The notes: generated from the sequence alone by a model not told the origin. Positions 37,703 to 46,336 are shown, counted from the stretch's first letter. The stretch is 64,000 bases of DNA from an uncultured Lachnospiraceae bacterium (GCA_910585215.1 CAJUDQ010000012.1:9297-73296), one strand, 5' to 3'. Made by a program: numbers and translations.

Positions 37703-38395
37703 TTATAAATACCGATAATTCATGAACCCAAACCCTCTTGCGTTATTTTCTCCCACTCCTGTTCCAAGAGCCATATACCATAAATTCTGCGCATCTTTAT
37801 TTTTTGAAGCTGTAAACTGAAGTTTATCTCCCAACAAAATCTTTCCTTTATAGCTTACCTTTACAGGCTTATCATTTTTAAACTCCATAAAATCATATAA
37901 TTGTATATTCTCGTCCAGCTTTGTATTCATAACAGAATTATACTTCTTTACAAGATTAACAAAAATTCTTTCTTCAAACTGCCTCACATCCATCGTTTCT
38001 CTCCAATATCCCTCAATATTTTTTAAAAGAACTGGAGTAAGACAGAATACTTTATCCAATATCTTCTGTTGTATAATCTGCAATTCTCCTCCCAATCCAT
38101 CCAGTTCTCTGGAACAATGATAATTTAACATAGTTGAAAAATATTCTGCCAACTCCTGTGAAATAGTTCTGATACGAAAAGTATAAACTTTCCCTGATTT
38201 ATACTCTTTGTCAGTTTCACACGGGTATAAAAGGTCAAATACATAGTTTTTATATTCCCTGCTATTATGCAGATTTAAATATTTTTCTTCTTTTGCCAAG
38301 GCACTGTCAATAAAATAAGCTATCTTTTCTGATATAAATTCATATGAAATATTCTTTTTAAGCCTTACCTTTTGCCTGTACTCAAAAACCAGCAT
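37703..38395 (-). CDS. cas6: CRISPR RNA endonuclease Cas6
   Basis: 230 residues. The C-terminus holds the Gly-rich loop GTGVGENNARGFGFMNYR that defines Cas6 RAMP proteins; a candidate general-base His lies in TMLNYHCSRE or the N-terminal half (His43). It cuts the array transcript 8 bases before each repeat end, leaving AUUGAAAC. It is the first gene of the cas operon. Its leader holds a partial copy of the CRISPR repeat (38424-38469), a possible Cas6 binding site. Confidence 0.94.
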   Translation of the reverse strand: MLVFEYRQKVRLKKNISYEFISEKIAYFIDSALAKEEKYLNLHNSREYKNYVFDLLYPCETDKEYKSGKVYTFRIRTISQELAEYFSTMLNYHCSRELDGLGGELQIIQQKILDKVFCLTPVLLKNIEGYWRETMDVRQFEERIFVNLVKKYNSVMNTKLDENIQLYDFMEFKNDKPVKVSYKGKILLGDKLQFTASKNKDAQNLWYMALGTGVGENNARGFGFMNYRYL

Positions 38396-38423
38396 CGTTA
38401 CTTCTCCTTTCTTTCTCCAAACT

Positions 38424-38520
38424 GTTCAATATCAATTATTAATTTAAAACAGCATCTGTTACTATTAATTTATAGAAAAAATCTATATATTTTATTATTT
38501 CAAAGCATCGATATATGCTT
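38424..38520 (-). promoter_or_regulatory. cas operon leader with partial CRISPR repeat and palindromes
   Basis: In the 317-bp gap before cas6, the minus strand reads ATTAATAGTAACA (38457-38469), identical to 13 bases of the repeat, then GATG after loss of three repeat bases. About 21 bases later comes TATTGAAC (38424-38431), close to the repeat end TATTGAAAC. Upstream are a TATAGA/TCTATA hairpin (38471-38487) and the palindrome-like AAGCATCGATATATGCTT (38503-38520). No strong -35/-10 pair is obvious. The remaining gap, up to 38712, shows no gene. Confidence 0.6.
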
Positions 38521-38712
38521 CTATTCATTACAAGGATATTTTAACATAGTTTTTATTAAATGTCAGATGAAATATATAAATTTTTTAAAATTAATACCTT
38601 CACTGTCTATACTGTTGGATGAACTGCCAACACCCCATTCTGAGTCCATGTTGATGCTTTATTCTATAAAAAAATATCACAAAGAAAACACAAGCTATAA
38701 ATAACAATAATA

Positions 38713-39246
38713 CTATTCATTCATTTTTTGATTATTAAGTATATTTATGCTATTTATACCCCGCAATGTATAAATATCCCGTTCAAAAAACTCATAAATA
38801 TTTTCTGATACCAAATGCAACATGTCGGATATTTTATTAAAAAAATAAATTCTTCCACTTTCAGCAATAAGCCAGTCACCTATGATATCATAACCAATTC
38901 CAATAAAAAGCAGGCGTTCTTGTATCTGATTACTGAATTTCTGCAAATCAGAAATATTTGACCTGTCATACTCAAAAAAACTAAATTCAATAATATTGGA
39001 ATCCTTTCCCATTCCAAGTTCAGAATGAAAATTTTTAATGCATATTCCTTCAAAGATTTCAATAACTTCTTTTGCAACAGGAAATATTTCTGTTAAAGCT
39101 ACCTGTGGAAGATTGCAAATACTTTGATTTTTTTGATACTTCCTTTCAAGTTCTTCATATCTCTGCTTTAAGTCTGTTTTATTTACCGGTTTCCATCCAT
39201 TCTGTTGTAATAATGGAATAGAAAATAATCTGTTTGTATCAAGCAT
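38713..39246 (-). CDS. SUKH-3-like immunity-type protein
   Basis: 177 residues from ATG at 39246 (a TTG two codons upstream is nearer to AAGGA and is possible). LLQQNGWKPVNKTDLKQRYEEL, then LTEIFPVAKEVIEIFEGI and later GYDIIGDWLIAESGRIYFF with LVSENIYEFFERDI follow the layout of SUKH-3 domains, which are usually immunity proteins against polymorphic toxins. No toxin is adjacent. It lies directly upstream of the cas operon on the same strand and could share its transcription. Confidence 0.55.
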   Translation of the reverse strand: MLDTNRLFSIPLLQQNGWKPVNKTDLKQRYEELERKYQKNQSICNLPQVALTEIFPVAKEVIEIFEGICIKNFHSELGMGKDSNIIEFSFFEYDRSNISDLQKFSNQIQERLLFIGIGYDIIGDWLIAESGRIYFFNKISDMLHLVSENIYEFFERDIYTLRGINSINILNNQKMNE

Positions 39247-39327
39247 ATTCAAAAAATTCCTTTTCTTTCTGTTATTATATAAAATTTCGCTATATCCGGT
39301 AAAACTTTGATTTTAGCATCATAAAAA

Positions 39328-39376
39328 TAATACAATTCACAACTTCTGCTTTTCTGCAAAATTGTGAATTGTATTA
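39328..39376 (-). terminator. Terminator of the chemoreceptor gene
   Basis: A perfect 15-bp inverted repeat (TAATACAATTCACAA and its complement) with a 19-base loop is followed on the minus strand by TTTTTATG. It lies 13 bp after the chemoreceptor stop. Confidence 0.75.
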
Positions 39377-39389
39377 AAATCATCTGTTA

Positions 39390-41261
39390 TTATTCTACTA
39401 ATTCCAAAAGCTTTCCGGATTCATCGGCCATACGCTCAGAAACAGCCTTGCTGTTATTGGATATCTCGACATTTTTTTCTACAACATCTGAAATCACATC
39501 CAATCGTTCCACTGCATGGGAAACAGTATCTACGTTTTGTTTTACCATTCTGGTAATTTCCTTTACACTGTGGCTGGCCTCCTCAATTTCCGTCACAACA
39601 GAAGCAAACTCCTGTGCTGTCTTTTCTGTAATCAGTCTCCCCTGCTCTACAGCATGGATAGAATTGGTAATCAGCTCACTTGTCTGCCTTGCCGCCTGGG
39701 CGCTTCTTGCCGCAAGCTCACCCACCTGCGCTGCAACTACTGCAAATCCCTTTCCAGCTTCACCAACTCTTGCCGCTTCAATGGAGGCATTCAAGGAAAG
39801 CATATTTGTCTGCTGTGCAATCGAATTAATTTCTCCGATAATTTTTCCGATTTCTGCAGACATATTACTGATATTTTCAATTGCACTTTCCAATGTCTGC
39901 ATCTGTGTACCTGTGATTTCAATCTTCTGAGCTGCTGCCATAGCTGCGGATGCCGCACTGTTCGAAACTTCTGCGCTGGCACTTAACTCGCGTGACAAAT
40001 CGCCCATAACCTGTTCCAAATCCCTGACTGCCTGCTCCTGCTCATTTGTACCATTATGAATCGCATCTGCCGTAGACAATGTTTCCTGTGAAACTCCCTC
40101 CAGATTTGAACAGACCTGTTTGATATTTTCAATCAGTTTTAGATTGTTGTTCATATCTTCCTTCTGACGAACAATCAGCTCTTCGTTTTCTTTGATATTC
40201 TGACAAATAGATTCCACCATTTTATTTACACTGCTGCTTAACAGAGAAAACTCCGGTGTACTCTGCTCATGAATAACAATTCCAAAATCACCTTCTGATA
40301 TTTTCTTTACAGATGTGGTAATATTCTGTATTCCAAGGACAATTTTTTTATCCAGCAGCCTGTTGATAAAATACAAAAGCACAGAAAATATAATAAATAT
40401 ACTGAATGCCATAATTGCTGTCTGGTTTACTTCATCCCGATAATATTCCCCTGTTGGTATAAATGTACCTATATACATGTTATTATATTTCTGTGAAACA
40501 TATTTTCCAGCTACTCCATCAAATTTTGCTGAGCCCTCTCCCACTTCCAGAGGAATACCTGCTTTTTGTGCAGAGGTCCCAATTAATCCAGAATCTGAAT
40601 GTGCTAAAATATTGCCGGTAGAAATATCCACTGCATAAACATATCCCGTTTCTCCAAATTCAATCCCCTTTAAAACTACATCAATCTGTGTGCCTGCAAG
40701 CATATTTTCCAGTACTTCTGGACGTATACCAACCTGAACAAATCCCGGGGCATCCTTTCTTGCCACGCCGATATATTGCATTACAATTCCTTCCGCTGCA
40801 TTTACTTCCGGCTCCTGAACAATCTCAAGAGAGGAATCTTTTGCAATTGGCATAAAAGCGGCAGACTGTGCTCCACTGTTCATATCAAATCCTATGTAAG
40901 CATCTACCGTACTATGTGTGATAATTCCGGTTTCATCTATCACATGCAGCTCATTTACCATAAGTCGTTCCTTGATATCGTTCATTTTTTCTGCATCTTC
41001 CAGAATACTTTTATCTACAGCAAGCAAATCTGCAAAAGCTCTGGTCTTTGAAAGATTATTTTCACCAAGAGTCTCTGTAAGCTGTAAAATATTTTCGTCA
41101 TTTTTTGCAAGTACTTCTTTTACATAATTCAGCTTCTCTTCACTAGAAGTTGTATTATTTCGCCGGGAAACCAGCATTTGAATAAACGCCACTACTGCTA
41201 TATTGATAATTAAAGCTATCGCCATGCAGATACAGAGGCTTCTGGTAAAAATTTTTTTCAT
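39390..41261 (-). CDS. Methyl-accepting chemotaxis protein
   Basis: 623 residues. TM1 near residues 8-30 and TM2 near 283-302 bracket a periplasmic-type double-Cache-like sensor (MQYIGVARKDAPGFVQVGI, YVYAVDISTGNILAHS). A HAMP segment follows, then the signalling hairpin with the highly conserved tip IGEINSIAQQTNMLSLNASIEAARVGEAGKGFAVVA (in pieces). It should relay an extracellular ligand to CheA. No che genes are in the window. No pentapeptide tether is seen at the C-terminus. Confidence 0.93.
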   Translation of the reverse strand: MKKIFTRSLCICMAIALIINIAVVAFIQMLVSRRNNTTSSEEKLNYVKEVLAKNDENILQLTETLGENNLSKTRAFADLLAVDKSILEDAEKMNDIKERLMVNELHVIDETGIITHSTVDAYIGFDMNSGAQSAAFMPIAKDSSLEIVQEPEVNAAEGIVMQYIGVARKDAPGFVQVGIRPEVLENMLAGTQIDVVLKGIEFGETGYVYAVDISTGNILAHSDSGLIGTSAQKAGIPLEVGEGSAKFDGVAGKYVSQKYNNMYIGTFIPTGEYYRDEVNQTAIMAFSIFIIFSVLLYFINRLLDKKIVLGIQNITTSVKKISEGDFGIVIHEQSTPEFSLLSSSVNKMVESICQNIKENEELIVRQKEDMNNNLKLIENIKQVCSNLEGVSQETLSTADAIHNGTNEQEQAVRDLEQVMGDLSRELSASAEVSNSAASAAMAAAQKIEITGTQMQTLESAIENISNMSAEIGKIIGEINSIAQQTNMLSLNASIEAARVGEAGKGFAVVAAQVGELAARSAQAARQTSELITNSIHAVEQGRLITEKTAQEFASVVTEIEEASHSVKEITRMVKQNVDTVSHAVERLDVISDVVEKNVEISNNSKAVSERMADESGKLLELVE

Positions 41262-41384
41262 ATAAATTTTCCTCCAATGTTTGAAATATAAGTAAAATTA
41301 CAGTGTAATGTGGCCATTATAGCATTATCTATTTTAAGATTCAATAAAAACTTTTCTTAAATTTTACTAATAATATTCCTTTAT

Positions 41385-41530
41385 GTGTCTTTCTTCTTGT
41401 GTGAACTGCCCATCACCTAAAAGTAATGGGCTTCTAAGGAGCTGCGCACCTGTTTCAGAAGTTTGATATGGCTGTTACAAGATTATTGATACCTAAGTCA
41501 AGGGCCTGCGCATTGTCTGGGTTTGAATTT
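41385..41530 (-). mobile_element. Second IS605-type remnant: RuvC-I fragment of tnpB joined to a right end
   Basis: On the minus strand a short frame reads AQALDLGINNLVTAISNF then TGA (41455-41457), matching the catalytic DLG motif of TnpB. It is directly followed by a right-end-like segment with the hairpin GCCCAT...ATGGGC (41408-41431). Thus most of tnpB is gone while the 3' end, where the guide RNA of such elements lies, is kept. The rest of the 318-bp gap between the chemoreceptor and Sel1 genes shows no gene. Confidence 0.6.
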
Positions 41531-41580
41531 CTTTTGATATAATCCTGAAATCTTTTCTCCTATTAAAATATCACTTTCTA

Positions 41581-42804
41581 TCACGTTCGCTGCTTCCATC
41601 CAAATAATGTTTTCTTAAAATTCCTTTTATTTTCGATTACTCTTGGATGTTCGGGAAATCTGTTCCAATACTCCATTCCTTTTTTAATATCCTGTGGAAC
41701 ACCCAGCCCATAAGCATAAATTTCACCAAGTCCAATCGCTGAAAGTGCTTTTTTTGTATATAGTTCAAATTCTTTTTTCGCAGCAACATAGTCTATCGGT
41801 ATTCCAAGTCCTTTTAAATAACAGGTTCCAAGCATATCACAAGCCCAGTCATTCTCCTTTTTGGCCATCAGAAAATATTGCACAGCTTTTTCATAATCAG
41901 GTGCTATTTGTGGTCCTCCATAAAAATAGATTTCACCAAGACAATTTAAACATCCGATAATATTTGCTCCCTGTTTCAATCCCATTTCATAACATTCTTT
42001 TGCTCTGTTTAAATCTCTTGGCAATTTTCCACGAAAAGAGTAAAGCTCACCCAGATAATAATATGCACCTGGCTCCCTATGCAATATGGCTCTTTCATAG
42101 AAATCTTTTGCCTTTTCTGGTTCGGAATCTCTATATTCTATGCCTGTTTCCAGCTCATAGATCCCTATATGCATATCCGCGCCAAGATGCCGAAACAGCC
42201 TTGCGCGCTCCTCCTGCTTTGGCATTCCATAATCACCCGAAGTAAGGATATTAATTAAATTCCATATTGCCATTCCCATACCCTGTTCTACGCATTTCTC
42301 ATACAGGGAAGCCGCAAGATTTTTCCAGCATTGAATCTGCGTAAGACCTATCTTTTCAGGGTCATATTCAAGAAATTTTATTACATCGCCAAAATAATAG
42401 GCAGTGGCAATCATATACTGACAAAACAGCTCTCCATTTTCAGCCATCTCATTTACTACAGCCCAAATTTCTCTTAATGATACATAAGGTGGATAAACGT
42501 AAGTCCCCCTCGTCGGTTCAAATCCCACTGCTCTCATAGAACCAAACATTCCCACCGCACTGCCATATTCCAAACTTTTATTAAAATATTCAAACCCTAG
42601 TTGGTCATCTTCCAAAAAGCCAAACGCAGGATTTACAAAACATTCCCCAAGGTAACACCGTCCCAAAAAATAACAGGCATCCCCGTCTCCTTCAGCCGCT
42701 GCCTTTTCCAGTATCTTTTTTGCAATATCTCCGTTTTCAAAATCTTGCTTTACCCAAATTGTATGAACCGCATCGGATACTCTTTTATCAAAAAGTTTTA
42801 TCAT
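41581..42804 (-). CDS. Sel1-repeat (TPR-like) protein
   Basis: 407 residues, soluble, made of Sel1-like helical pairs: GDACYFLGRCYLGE near residue 40, GAYYYLGELYSFRGKLPRDL near 243, LNCLGEIYFYGGPQIAPDYEK near 287, MLGTCYLKGLGIPIDYVAAK near 325, and IGLGEIYAYGLGVPQDIKKG near 360. Such repeats act as protein-binding scaffolds. No signal peptide. The partner is unknown. The promoter region upstream carries tandem hairpins (42883-42979). Confidence 0.85.
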   Translation of the reverse strand: MIKLFDKRVSDAVHTIWVKQDFENGDIAKKILEKAAAEGDGDACYFLGRCYLGECFVNPAFGFLEDDQLGFEYFNKSLEYGSAVGMFGSMRAVGFEPTRGTYVYPPYVSLREIWAVVNEMAENGELFCQYMIATAYYFGDVIKFLEYDPEKIGLTQIQCWKNLAASLYEKCVEQGMGMAIWNLINILTSGDYGMPKQEERARLFRHLGADMHIGIYELETGIEYRDSEPEKAKDFYERAILHREPGAYYYLGELYSFRGKLPRDLNRAKECYEMGLKQGANIIGCLNCLGEIYFYGGPQIAPDYEKAVQYFLMAKKENDWACDMLGTCYLKGLGIPIDYVAAKKEFELYTKKALSAIGLGEIYAYGLGVPQDIKKGMEYWNRFPEHPRVIENKRNFKKTLFGWKQRT

Positions 42805-42882
42805 ATTTTACACCATACTTCGCTTCTAAGAACCCACAGCTTATATCCTTTCTATAAATAATTCTAGTGTTTCCTATAACAT

Positions 42883-42979
42883 CAGGTCATCAAACAAAGT
42901 TTGACGACATTTTATCACATTGAAGCACGCTGATGCGTGCGCAGGTCATCAAACAAAGTTTGATGACATTTTATCATAT
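42883..42979. repeat. Pair of 38-bp hairpin repeats around a third hairpin
   Basis: Two 38-bp copies (42883-42920, 42942-42979) differ at two positions. Each contains GTCATCAAAC, AAA, GTTTGATGAC, a 10-bp stem with a 3-base loop (one mismatch in the first copy). Between them GCACGC, TGAT, GCGTGC forms a third stem (starting at about 42925). The block lies in the divergent gap between the Sel1-repeat gene and the DUF3237-like gene. Confidence 0.85.
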
Positions 42980-43016
42980 CACTCATTATAAAAATATAGT
43001 TTTTATGGAAAACACA

Positions 43017-43045
43017 TTGATTTTTGTATAAAAACAGAATATGAT
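43017..43045 (+). promoter_or_regulatory. Promoter of the DUF3237-like gene
   Basis: TTGATT (43017-43022), a 17-bp spacer and TATGAT (43040-43045), 35 bp before the ATG at 43081. Confidence 0.55.
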
Positions 43046-43080
43046 ACTATATAACTATATAAAAATTTCATGGAGCAAAT

Positions 43081-43479
43081 ATGAAAATGGAAAATAAATT
43101 ATTGGAAATCTATGTACATTTAACAGAAATCAATGAAATAAATATGGAAGAGGTCACCATTCGCATGGCACTTTTTGATGGGTATTGCGATGGTCCCTAT
43201 TTTCAGGGTACAATACTGCCAGGCGGTGTTGACAGGCAGATGATTTATAACGATGGAACAGGCTGTTTATCTGCAAGATATATGCTAAAAGGCACAGACA
43301 ATACAAACCATGCCTGCAGTATTTATATTGAAAATACAGCAGACATGGGTTCAAACTGGACAAAACCTCAGATTTTTACTGACAGCCAGAATTTGAAATG
43401 GATGGAGCAGGTTTCTTTAAAAGGAAACATAAAAAACGAAAATGGAAAACTGACAATTACTATTTTTTCTGTTACCTAA
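43081..43479 (+). CDS. DUF3237-like small protein
   Basis: 132 residues. GPYFQGTILPGGVDRQ, then LSARYMLKGTDNTNHACSIYIEN, resembles DUF3237 beta-barrel proteins, whose function is not established. No signal peptide or TM segment. GGAG lies 7 bases before the ATG. It stands alone on the plus strand. Confidence 0.65.
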   Translation: MKMENKLLEIYVHLTEINEINMEEVTIRMALFDGYCDGPYFQGTILPGGVDRQMIYNDGTGCLSARYMLKGTDNTNHACSIYIENTADMGSNWTKPQIFTDSQNLKWMEQVSLKGNIKNENGKLTITIFSVT

Positions 43480-43530
43480 ATTATTTCATTGCAATATTTT
43501 TATAAAAATCATCCTGTTATCTGCCGGTAT

Positions 43531-44781
43531 TTACCATGACATCAGCTTGCTCAATCTCAACAGTGTCAAACGACGCCTTACATAAGGACACAGACGAAGA
43601 GTTAAATCTTTCAGAGACGAATCCAGACCAATTTCTTCCATTGTGGTAACACATCCCGCGTCTGCAAGCTTCTTTTTTAATTCAGAGACATCTGGCAGCT
43701 TTTCCAATTCTTTTGCAATAATAGGCAGCTTTGCTTCTAGGTCTGTCAGGCAAATATCCTCCATCAGATTCGGGTCATTTTCCTGTAAAACCTCCTTATA
43801 TTTTCCTTTTGCACCAAATGTCTGCTGCAAAAGCTCCGTCTCATAAGCACGACCATCTATAATTTTACAGATTCCATTTTCAATGGCTTTACGAATCTTC
43901 TCATAATATTCCATCACAAATATAAGACCAACAGACACTTTTTCTCCATGAAGAGCTTCCACCGGTTCATTGATAATCGCCATTTCCCACAGATGAGATA
44001 CATGGTGTTCTGCTCCTGATGCCGGACGGGAATTTCCAGTCATCTGCATGGCCAGTCCGGAAAGAATCAGGGCATACATCAGTTTTTCCATACATTCTGG
44101 CTCACCTTTCCTGATATCGCTCAAAACATGCTCCACTTCCCAAACAGCTTCCATCTCAAGCTCATAAATAGCCTTGCAGAAATATTCATCAAACAATACA
44201 TGACACACACGCCAGTCAAGCAATGCCGTATATTTTCCCATTAAATCAGAAATACCGGAAGCAGTGAGACGATAAGGCGCTTTGCCAAAAATATCTGTAT
44301 CTGCCAACACGCATATTGGTGCTACTGCCGGCAAAGTTTTTTTCATACCATGCCATGTCATGGCAGCTACCACAGATACAAATCCATCAACACTGGCGGC
44401 CGTTGGCACAGATACAAACGGAATCTTTCTTTGGTATGCTGTATATCTGGTCAGGTCATGAATCGTACCTGCACCTACGGCTATTAAAATATCTGCATTT
44501 TTGCTGATTATACTATCTGCAATCGCAGTAAAATGGTCATCGGCATGAATATTAGTTCCCTGCATTTCTGCTACTTCGTATGCTTCAAAATAATTTGTCA
44601 TATATGGATATGCTGCCGTCTTGGTATTCTGGTCACATACAATCACCGGATGCTTGTAGCCTGCTGTTACACGGCTTAATTCTTTTACTGCTCCGGATTC
44701 AATAAGAATCTCATCTACAGTTATAGAATGTTCTTTGCCACAGGAACACATTCCTAAAAATCTGTTTAAATCCACTTTCAT
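43531..44781 (-). CDS. egsA: sn-glycerol-1-phosphate dehydrogenase
   Basis: 416 residues of the iron-containing dehydrogenase/dehydroquinate-synthase fold. VGAGTIHDLTRYTAYQRKIPFVSVPTAASVDGFVS is the NAD and substrate-binding region typical of EgsA/AraM, which makes sn-glycerol 1-phosphate from dihydroxyacetone phosphate. Metal-ligand histidines occur in GAEHHVSHLWE and ALHGEKVSVG. In Bacillus the product enters heptaprenylglycerol lipids. No partner gene for that pathway is nearby. A HAD phosphatase gene lies just upstream on the same strand, 75 bp away, and the two may be co-expressed. Confidence 0.9.
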   Translation of the reverse strand: MKVDLNRFLGMCSCGKEHSITVDEILIESGAVKELSRVTAGYKHPVIVCDQNTKTAAYPYMTNYFEAYEVAEMQGTNIHADDHFTAIADSIISKNADILIAVGAGTIHDLTRYTAYQRKIPFVSVPTAASVDGFVSVVAAMTWHGMKKTLPAVAPICVLADTDIFGKAPYRLTASGISDLMGKYTALLDWRVCHVLFDEYFCKAIYELEMEAVWEVEHVLSDIRKGEPECMEKLMYALILSGLAMQMTGNSRPASGAEHHVSHLWEMAIINEPVEALHGEKVSVGLIFVMEYYEKIRKAIENGICKIIDGRAYETELLQQTFGAKGKYKEVLQENDPNLMEDICLTDLEAKLPIIAKELEKLPDVSELKKKLADAGCVTTMEEIGLDSSLKDLTLRLCPYVRRRLTLLRLSKLMSW

Positions 44782-44856
44782 TTATATTTTATCCTTTCTT
44801 GCATTTTCTGCCACTATTTTATACTTATCTTCACTCTATCCATTCAATCATACTGT

Positions 44857-45513
44857 TTATTCACAAATCAGTTGAAGCAACTCTGAAAATTCATCAATCT
44901 GTCCATCCTTATCTTCCACATTTCCAAACCCATAAGAAGCAAAAATAAATGGAATTTCGGCTTCATCCGAAGCGTCCCTGTCTCCCTGAGTATCTCCCAC
45001 ATATACCGGATGTTTCAAATGATTACGTTCCATAAGAAGACGTATATTCTCACCCTTCTTTTTACCAGTGTTTCCAAAACATTCGATATCCTTTATATAA
45101 GAAGATAATTTTGTTTTCTCCAAAAATAATTCTATATAACCAGACTGACAGTTACTGACAATAAATACTGGAAGCTTTTCTGACAATGTTTGAATTGTAT
45201 CCACAACTTTGGAATAACAGATATGACATTCGTTTTCTTCCAATGCTCTGTGTTCATATTTGCAGCATACATCCATAATATGGCAACGTTCTTCTGCTGA
45301 AAGCTCGGGCAAAAGAAGGTCGGCAATGACATTCATAGTTTTTCCAAACAGCTGCTTTAACATATCTGCAGTAATCGTCAGGTCTTCACAGCCATTTTCA
45401 CGAACCGCTTTTGTCCATGCATCAGCCACAATTGAAGTAGAATCCCATAATGTGCCATCCACATCCAGAATCAGTCCATCGAACGGCATATACTTTTTTA
45501 AATTCTGTAACAT
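44857..45513 (-). CDS. HAD-superfamily phosphatase
   Basis: 218 residues with the Gph-like HAD motifs: LILDVDGTLWDS (nucleophile Asp and acid Asp) near residue 15, VSNCQSG (motif II Ser/Thr position), KKKGENI (motif III Lys), and YVGDTQGDRDAS (motif IV). A helical cap lies between motifs I and II. It should dephosphorylate a small metabolite. The neighbouring glycerol-1-phosphate dehydrogenase hints at glycerol phosphates, but this is only context. Confidence 0.9.
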   Translation of the reverse strand: MLQNLKKYMPFDGLILDVDGTLWDSTSIVADAWTKAVRENGCEDLTITADMLKQLFGKTMNVIADLLLPELSAEERCHIMDVCCKYEHRALEENECHICYSKVVDTIQTLSEKLPVFIVSNCQSGYIELFLEKTKLSSYIKDIECFGNTGKKKGENIRLLMERNHLKHPVYVGDTQGDRDASDEAEIPFIFASYGFGNVEDKDGQIDEFSELLQLICE

Positions 45514-45708
45514 ATTCTATTTCCTTTCTTTTCCCACTGAACTTCCTACAACTAAAATCTACAAGTGTTCTTATCACTTCTAATAAAAATCAGAAGACAG
45601 TATATCATATTCTCCCTGAAACCTCAAATAATTTTTTGCGCTTTTTACAGGAATTTATATATTTTTCTTGAAATTCTCTGACATTTTATGATAAAATGAA
45701 TTACTATA

Positions 45709-45731
45709 CTTAAATCTAAATTTAGGTTAAG
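45709..45731. promoter_or_regulatory. Palindrome before the MerR gene
   Basis: Outer CTTAA and TTAAG surround the 10-bp palindrome CTAAATTTAG (45716-45725). Position and size suit a MerR-family operator. A possible -35 TTGAAA (45668-45673) and TAAAAT at 18 bp lie upstream. Confidence 0.45.
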
Positions 45732-45759
45732 AAAATTTTTAGGCAAAGGAGGAATTATT

Positions 45760-46200
45760 ACGTATACAATAGGACAAGTATCAGAAATGTTTCATCTGCC
45801 AGTTTCCACCCTGCGTTACTATGATAAGGAAGGCTTGTTTCCTGAATTGAAAAGAACTTCCGGTATACGCAGATTTGAGGAAAAAGAACTGGAAACTTTG
45901 CGTGTCATTGAATGTCTGAAAAAATCAGGAATGGAAATTAAGGATATTAAACAGTTTATACAATGGTGTTCGGAAGGAACAAAAACATATCCACAAAGAA
46001 GAGAAATTTTTTTGAAACAGAAAGAAGCTGTAGAGGCAGAAATAAAAAGGCTTCAAAAAGCACTGGATATGATTTGTTTTAAATGCTGGTACTATGAACA
46101 GGCGATAAAAGACGGAAATGAAGATAAACTATATAAAATGCTGCCGGATAAACTGCCAGAGAAAATACAAAAGATATATAACCATGCTCATGAACAATAG
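45760..46200 (+). CDS. MerR-family regulator with apparent ACG start
   Basis: About 146 residues. YTIGQVSEMFHLPVSTLRYYDKEGLF is the full MerR HTH, which must begin before the first ATG (45787): starting there would delete helix 1. Upstream in frame there is no ATG, GTG or TTG. ACG at 45760 stands where the family usually has ATG (M-Y-T-I-G-Q) and lies 7 bases after AAAGGAGG. An ATT at 45757 is the other option. The C-terminal part has a coiled coil and a conserved CFKCWYYEQA. Either translation starts poorly at a non-AUG codon or the gene is failing. Confidence 0.82.
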   Translation, partial: TYTIGQVSEMFHLPVSTLRYYDKEGLFPELKRTSGIRRFEEKELETLRVIECLKKSGMEIKDIKQFIQWCSEGTKTYPQRREIFLKQKEAVEAEIKRLQKALDMICFKCWYYEQAIKDGNEDKLYKMLPDKLPEKIQKIYNHAHEQ

Positions 46201-46336
46201 TGGAATCTATAGTGTCATTACCTTATTCCGTCTTATACATCGTTCTGCTTTATATATCATTTTGTTTTATATATAATTCAGTTATAGTTATTCTCCCCCT
46301 TGTAAAACGCTGTTGACTTTCTGTAAAATCTAATAC

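Noticed and set aside
39364..39986. Long plus-strand frames of 188 and 156 codons opposite the chemoreceptor
   Set aside because: Mirror frames of the conserved methyl-accepting domain; the minus-strand gene has complete family motifs.
24729..41530. Idea that the CRISPR-cas locus was inserted into one tnpB, leaving a half on each side
   Set aside because: Both pieces are on the minus strand but in the wrong order: the N-terminal piece lies downstream of the C-terminal piece, so a simple insertion cannot explain them. They are more likely two separate remnants.
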